The position numbers and the translations under genes are program-made. Positions 58,897 through 64,000 of a stretch of 64,000 nt of DNA are shown piece after piece. How positions within the stretch are numbered: the stretch's first letter is position 1; each line of letters opens with the position of its first letter. The stretch comes from Akkermansia massiliensis (GTDB lineage: Bacteria > Verrucomicrobiota > Verrucomicrobiia > Verrucomicrobiales > Akkermansiaceae). The notes under the pieces are model-generated. The model searched no databases and was not told the DNA's origin. It worked only from the letters and a program-made list of their open reading frames with translations. The stretch spans positions 1,736,001-1,800,000 of the forward strand of contig NZ_CP072036.1 in assembly GCF_018847375.1 (NCBI RefSeq). Reading direction: 5' to 3'.

Positions 58897-61800
58897 ATGA
58901 AAGAAATTGATAATCAGTTATCCACTCCGGAACAATCCGGAGGAATGCCCAGCCATCCCGTTGCATTCGTTTCCAATGATGAACCGTCTCCGATGCCGTG
59001 GCCCAATACGTGGTACCCTGTCACTCCCATAGGGCCGGAGACGGAATACCCGTGCCCGTGTTCCGAGGGCGACTCCGGTACGGGAAGTACGGACAACAAC
59101 AGCGTGGCCTTCTCCATAGAATTCGGACGCTTTCCCAAGTGGCCGGAATTGAGTGGAGGCCGCCTGATGCTGAACCTGAACATGATGGATGCCGGGTTAT
59201 GCTGGGGGACCGCTTTCCAGTACGAGCACATTTCCCAGCGCCGTCTGGAAGTGGCTGAAACCCTCAATGCATCCATCAGCCGCCCGGAAGAGCCGGAAGA
59301 CGTTTCCCGGGCGGTGGTGAAGACTGAAAAAGGATTTCCGCGTTATTACAGCTTTGCCTCTCCAAATGTTTCTGGGGCAGAGGTTCTTGGCGGTACCCAG
59401 ATGTTCAAGGACAGGATGCGGCGCGTTGTGGTGGATGGCGTTTCCTATCTGGAAGAAGTTCAGGAAAGCGGCATGACCATGCGCTTCCGCCCCAATTCCG
59501 CCTTATTTGATCATATCGTGACGCCGCGCGGCGTGAAAATCACCTTTGCTGAACTGGCCGCGGAGCTTCAGGTAGTCAGGCAGGATGTCTCGGACGAACC
59601 CGGCAGTGAGGTGGAAACCTTCAATTCCCTTTCCCTGTTCATGCTGAAGCAGGTGTGGAACAAGACGGACGGCTTGTTGGATCTAAGCAATGTTCAGAGC
59701 ATTAGATGGTATGCCCCCGCAGACGTGACGGGGCGGCATAACAATGGCACGTATATCATTCGCAAAGGAGCTGTTCCCATCAAGACATGGAAGCTGTCCT
59801 GGACGTTCGCAGATACGGAGACGATGGTCGCCAGGGCTGTGGATGAAGAAAATCCGGAAGTGACCCAGATGCTATTGCAGACATTCCGTATTGAAGAACC
59901 GGGAGGTTTTATCAGTGAATGGCGCGCGGGCCTTTACCCGGACGATCTGACCCTGGTGAAAGGAGAGGGGGATGACGCCATCAGCATCGTCACCAGATGC
60001 CTTCCGGCGTCCGGCCATGAAAACCTGGTTGCCAAGGATATTAACGGACAGGCCATGGTGGCGGGAGGGTACTACACGGACAAGAAGGAAAAATTCAAGT
60101 ATGTATACAGCGGCGTGGCCGGAACCGAGCATGCCGTGTTGTGTTCCGCAGAAAAGGAAGTATACCAGCGCCGTTTGTACGGGGACGTCCTTATCTCCCG
60201 CACGGAAGGATATGGAACCCCGCTGGAAAGAACATGGACGTACGGATACGGCAGCGATCCGTCTTCCTCCAATTACGGCAAACGCATCAGGGAAACGCGC
60301 CCTGACGGTTCCGTAGTGGAGATGGAGTATGATTCCAACGGGAACGTGATTCAACGGACGGAGCCGTGGTATGGGGATATTTCTATGAGAACTTCTTATG
60401 CGTACTCTGACCAGAAATTTAATGATCGCCGTCCTATCATGGAACATGTCATGTTAACCAAGGGCGGCATTTTCCATACACTGGAGCAAACTACGTATTC
60501 TTATACGGAACAAAACGGTGTTTACTCTGAGAATGTAAGAAAAACTTTTTTAGGGCAACAGTGGGAAGACTATTACGGACAGAGTTGGTATTCCAACCAT
60601 CCGGATTGTCCCTATGCCAATGGCCGCCTGAAAGGTAAATGGGAAATTAACGGTCCTGAACCTTCATTTGCCTACAGTCTGTGTTCAGAATATGGTGCTG
60701 CGTGGAAATGTGAAGAAACTCTGCAGATGTATGATACTCCTTTTCCTGGTCAGTCTACCCGGATAGTACACTATTACGCGGAAAACGGGGATGAAGTTGC
60801 TACTGATCATCAAGTGGATGTCGAAGGTGAAGGGTTTGTCTCCATTGACCTGCGCCGGATGTCTTACGATGCTTCCCATCGTGTCATTAGGACGGATTAT
60901 GCCAATGGCCTTTATTCCCTGGCGGAGTGGGGGTGCGCAGGGCCTTTGTGGGAAACGGATATCCGGGGTTTGCAAACCCGGTATATCTACGATGGAGCCA
61001 AGCGCCTGATACGGGTAGAACGGGATGCCGCACTTCCCGTACAGGACTGGAATGATATGGAAATGACAGGAACATGCCCGAATTCTATTCAGGAAATGAC
61101 TTATGACGGCGCAGGCAATACATTATCGGTCACCAACTCCATTGGAGATAAAGTTACTACAATTTCCATGGGGTACGACATCTTAGGGCGTATGGCGTTT
61201 AAAACGGATGATATGGGAAGAACCGCCCAATATTCTTATTCACAGGATGGTTTGGCAACCACGGAAGTGACTCCTTCCGGGGCTACCCTGATAACCCGGA
61301 GATTTGCTTCAGGTCTTGTGACAGGGGAAACCGGTACGGGACAAGCCAGCAAATATTATTCATACGACATGGATGAGACGGGAGTAATCAAGAGCATCCG
61401 GTTAAATTCCAGTACGAATCCTGTGGTGGAAGAAATTTTGGAAAATGGGAAAGGACAAATTTTGCAAATACGTTGTCCTTCGCCTTCTGATCCTTCTTCC
61501 AGGGAAGTTCTTTATGAGGCCTCCTATGAGCTTTTTGGAAAAGTGAGTTATGAACGTAAAGGAAATTCCTGGCCTATTATTTATATTTATGACAATCTGT
61601 TGCAAACATTATCCGTCCGAATGCGTACCAAAGATGGTACCGAGAGTGGAGCCTTGAGTAAATATTCTTTCCATATCTCTTATAAAAAATTGTCGGAATT
61701 GCCGGCTGGACTTCCCGTGGATGTAGAAGGTCTCGTATTTCGTGAAGAAAGGGCGGCATGTTTTGTCGGGCAGATAGAGGAGGCAAAGGAATACCGGTAC

Positions 61801-64000
61801 GAACTCGTCTCTCGAACGAATACCTCTTTGGCTTTCCTTGATTCGTTGACATTGTACAAGGATGCTTACGGCCGCTGGTCTTGGGAAAAGGTTTATAATG
61901 AGAGCGGCAATATACGCGTACTGAATGGGCGTGAAGGTTGTGACGCGGAAACCGAAGAAATCAGCTTGAACGGTGATTTGGTGCGCCTGACAGAAATGGA
62001 TGGAACCACAACCCAATACTGCCGTATATATGGTACAGGAGGAGATACCCTCACCATCCGGGATTCTCGCGGAAAGGATACGGTGATTCTTAGTGATGCT
62101 GCTGGTCGTGAGATAAAACGAACGGATCAAGATGGAAAAGTAACTACTACTTCATATGATGCCATGACGGGGCAGCCTTCTTGTGTTACAACGCCGGACG
62201 GCAAGCAAATGTGGTATATCTATGATTTCCGGGGGCGCTTGGTTCGGCGGTATGGCACGGCCGTCCAGCCCATGAAATGGGAGTATGATGAGCAGGATCA
62301 TATTGTGGCCCTGCATACGTACCGTTCTTCGGGGAAAATATTGGATACGGTTCCTTCTTCCGGTTCGGATGTGACATGCTGGCATTATGATCCTGCGACC
62401 GGAGTTTTATTGGAAAAAGTTTATGCTGATGGCTCCAAAACGTTGTATACGTATGATAAGTGGTGGCGTCTCGTAACCCGCGCGCAAGCTCGGGGTATAG
62501 TAACTACTTATGAATATGATTCTGTCACAGGTCAGGTGGCGCTCATCACCCACAGTGATGGGACTCCTTCCGTATCCATTGACTATGATGCCATGGAACG
62601 CATTTCAACTATTCATGACGCTTCCGGTACCCGGAATATGACTTATACGGGTCTGGAAGATATAGCTTCGGAAACTACTTCCGGAATGACGGAGAGCATA
62701 CTCTCCTTCCAGCGTGACAGCATGGGACGTCCGTCAGGCCATGTTTTGTCGCTGAATGAAAAAACGGTACAGCAGGTCGAACTCGAATATGATGCTGATG
62801 AGCGTCTCGCTACGGCTTCGCTCAATGGCTCGTCTTTCGCGTATGGATATGATACTGCGGCGGGCTGGCTCAATAGCCTATCATATCCAAACGGGTTGGT
62901 GAAGAGGACGACATTCCATGCCAATCTGCCGTTGCCAGTATCTCTGACTTATGTAAAGGGTTCTTCTGCCACCCCGGACCTTAAACATGTCTATACTTGG
63001 GACAGCATGAGGCGTCCTTCCGTGCGGGAAGATTATGTAGGTTCAACGGCTCTTTCACGCCGCCATACGTATGATTACAATGCACGAGGAGAATTGACGG
63101 GAGACACCATGAATGCGGGAGGTTCCTTTAGCTATGCCTATGACAACATCGGCAACCGAATTTCCAGTATTTATGAGGGCAATAATCTGAATCAGCATAC
63201 TGCAGTGGCACATTCCGGAACGGTTTTTACTCCTGCGTATGACGTGGATGGAAACCAGACCAGGGTGAACACATCCACGGGAACATGGTCTGTCCAGTAT
63301 AACGCGGATAATAGGCCTGTTATTTTTTCGCAGGGAAACAGAAAAGTGGAATGCGTGTATGACTATCTTGGGAGACGTGTGGAAAAAGTGGAATATGATG
63401 GAAATGCCTTGACCAAGCGTACCAGATTCGTGTATATGGGATACTTAATGGTAGCAAGCATGGACTGCACGCAAAATACCTCCAATCCGTCCTTGGTGGC
63501 TACGTGGTTCTGGGATCCTGCGGAATCGGAGTCGACACGAGTACTGGCAATGTGTACGCACAACGCGGACAAGAGCGTGGCCACCACCCGGTATGTAGCG
63601 CACGATCTGCTCAAGAGCATAAGCGCTCTGTTCGACTCCTCGGGAAACCGTCAGGCGAAGTTTGAATATACGCCCTACGGAGAAACCTTGAGTTCGGAAG
63701 GAATTAAGGCTGCGTCTATGCCATTCCTTTATTCCTGCGAGTACCATGACGAAGACTTAGGTTTGATTTACTACAATTACCGCCATTACAATCCCCAAGA
63801 TGGTCGCTGGATATCCAGAGATCCGATTGGAGAAAAAGGTGGTGTCCATTTATATGGATTTGTAAAAAATAATCCTGTATCAATTAGTGAGTATCTAGGT
63901 CTGTCTTTTTCTTCCAGAGAAGAACGGTATGGAGATGGTTGCGTTTTAACACAGGACCCTAGTGATATTACAGTGACTGAGGAGTTTGCTGGTACACGGG
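58897..64000 (+). CDS. RHS-repeat protein, C-terminus beyond the window
   Basis: A single frame is open from the ATG at 58897 to the window end, at least 1701 residues. The N-terminal 330 residues are a verrucomicrobial-type leader without a signal peptide (starting MKEIDNQLSTPEQSG, then a Cys/Gly stretch and NSVAFSIEFGRFPKWPEL). From about residue 470 onward there are many YD repeats (YDSNGNVIQRTE, YDGAGNTLSVTNS, YDILGRMAFKTDDMGR). The RHS core closes with LGLIYYNYRHYNPQDGRWIS, DPIG and LYGFVKNNPVS, residues about 1622-1669. Only 32 residues of the following variable domain (from SFSSREERYGDG) are in the window. In such proteins the shell encapsulates a C-terminal toxin. The last third is AT-richer, typical for exchangeable ends. 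Confidence 0.92.
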   Translation, partial: MKEIDNQLSTPEQSGGMPSHPVAFVSNDEPSPMPWPNTWYPVTPIGPETEYPCPCSEGDSGTGSTDNNSVAFSIEFGRFPKWPELSGGRLMLNLNMMDAGLCWGTAFQYEHISQRRLEVAETLNASISRPEEPEDVSRAVVKTEKGFPRYYSFASPNVSGAEVLGGTQMFKDRMRRVVVDGVSYLEEVQESGMTMRFRPNSALFDHIVTPRGVKITFAELAAELQVVRQDVSDEPGSEVETFNSLSLFMLKQVWNKTDGLLDLSNVQSIRWYAPADVTGRHNNGTYIIRKGAVPIKTWKLSWTFADTETMVARAVDEENPEVTQMLLQTFRIEEPGGFISEWRAGLYPDDLTLVKGEGDDAISIVTRCLPASGHENLVAKDINGQAMVAGGYYTDKKEKFKYVYSGVAGTEHAVLCSAEKEVYQRRLYGDVLISRTEGYGTPLERTWTYGYGSDPSSSNYGKRIRETRPDGSVVEMEYDSNGNVIQRTEPWYGDISMRTSYAYSDQKFNDRRPIMEHVMLTKGGIFHTLEQTTYSYTEQNGVYSENVRKTFLGQQWEDYYGQSWYSNHPDCPYANGRLKGKWEINGPEPSFAYSLCSEYGAAWKCEETLQMYDTPFPGQSTRIVHYYAENGDEVATDHQVDVEGEGFVSIDLRRMSYDASHRVIRTDYANGLYSLAEWGCAGPLWETDIRGLQTRYIYDGAKRLIRVERDAALPVQDWNDMEMTGTCPNSIQEMTYDGAGNTLSVTNSIGDKVTTISMGYDILGRMAFKTDDMGRTAQYSYSQDGLATTEVTPSGATLITRRFASGLVTGETGTGQASKYYSYDMDETGVIKSIRLNSSTNPVVEEILENGKGQILQIRCPSPSDPSSREVLYEASYELFGKVSYERKGNSWPIIYIYDNLLQTLSVRMRTKDGTESGALSKYSFHISYKKLSELPAGLPVDVEGLVFREERAACFVGQIEEAKEYRYELVSRTNTSLAFLDSLTLYKDAYGRWSWEKVYNESGNIRVLNGREGCDAETEEISLNGDLVRLTEMDGTTTQYCRIYGTGGDTLTIRDSRGKDTVILSDAAGREIKRTDQDGKVTTTSYDAMTGQPSCVTTPDGKQMWYIYDFRGRLVRRYGTAVQPMKWEYDEQDHIVALHTYRSSGKILDTVPSSGSDVTCWHYDPATGVLLEKVYADGSKTLYTYDKWWRLVTRAQARGIVTTYEYDSVTGQVALITHSDGTPSVSIDYDAMERISTIHDASGTRNMTYTGLEDIASETTSGMTESILSFQRDSMGRPSGHVLSLNEKTVQQVELEYDADERLATASLNGSSFAYGYDTAAGWLNSLSYPNGLVKRTTFHANLPLPVSLTYVKGSSATPDLKHVYTWDSMRRPSVREDYVGSTALSRRHTYDYNARGELTGDTMNAGGSFSYAYDNIGNRISSIYEGNNLNQHTAVAHSGTVFTPAYDVDGNQTRVNTSTGTWSVQYNADNRPVIFSQGNRKVECVYDYLGRRVEKVEYDGNALTKRTRFVYMGYLMVASMDCTQNTSNPSLVATWFWDPAESESTRVLAMCTHNADKSVATTRYVAHDLLKSISALFDSSGNRQAKFEYTPYGETLSSEGIKAASMPFLYSCEYHDEDLGLIYYNYRHYNPQDGRWISRDPIGEKGGVHLYGFVKNNPVSISEYLGLSFSSREERYGDGCVLTQDPSDITVTEEFAGTR

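Noticed and set aside
1..64000. CRISPR arrays, rRNA genes and intact insertion sequences
   Set aside because: No regularly spaced direct repeats, no rRNA signatures and no complete transposase gene were seen.

Overview
The window looks like a chromosomal segment of a GC-rich Verrucomicrobium, most probably an Akkermansia-type gut bacterium. This rests on overall gene content (bactofilin, the long-form IspG, many exported proteins without a named family, a large RHS protein, acyltransferase-3 enzymes and secreted hydrolases) and is inference, because no ribosomal RNA or other species marker is present. Most of the sequence is conserved housekeeping DNA. The accessory parts stand out by a lower GC content.

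Layout. 1-2011: phosphate ATPase PstB and PhoU. 2108-3971 (minus): galactose mutarotase, a glycine-zipper lipoprotein and a Cys/Lys-rich exported peptide. 4207-6726: double-domain M16 peptidase. 7105-9782 (minus): bactofilin, frr and pyrH, then an MscS channel. 9928-11708 (minus): an exported protein of unknown function and a 2-Cys peroxiredoxin. 11844-15455: NSS-type sodium symporter, AsmA-like protein and an IF-1-like OB-fold protein. 15651-22750 (minus): acyltransferase, recR, a membrane protein, fabF, a double hydrolase fusion, msrB and dinB. 23793-26938: an alkylation-repair locus (MarR-GNAT regulator diverging from an Ada/AlkA fusion plus Ogt) around a palindromic operator candidate. 27130-27204: tRNA-Arg(CCG). 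27364-32366 (minus): a four-gene HlyD/ABC/ABC-2 exporter operon. 32499-40484: alaS, pssA, folP and a YfhO-like membrane protein, with one exported protein on the other strand.

Accessory stretch 40583-46756: a frameshifted NAD-epimerase remnant, then a tightly coupled three-gene operon of secreted proteins (propeller protein, transglutaminase/cysteine-peptidase-like protein, unknown protein) that is visibly AT-richer than its surroundings, then a possible transposase remnant. 47246-55584 returns to GC-rich DNA: ispG, SDR, acyltransferase-3, secreted hydrolase, a stand-alone ketoacyl synthase next to a BioF-type aminotransferase, and a PepSY-like membrane protein. The intergenic DNA between the SDR and the acyltransferase is bounded by 15-bp perfect inverted repeats, so it may be an invertible promoter segment. 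55711-57437 holds two related small membrane proteins flanking a DUF2752-like protein. 58016-64000: a small GT-A-like protein and an RHS-repeat protein that runs off the end of the window just after its RHS core, so its variable C-terminal domain is missing.

Strongest leads: the secreted three-gene operon, the candidate inverton upstream of the acyltransferase, the truncated RHS protein, the Ada/AlkA-MarR/GNAT locus with its operator, the ketoacyl synthase/aminotransferase pair, the IF-1-like paralogue, and a dispersed hairpin element whose two copies show compensatory base changes.
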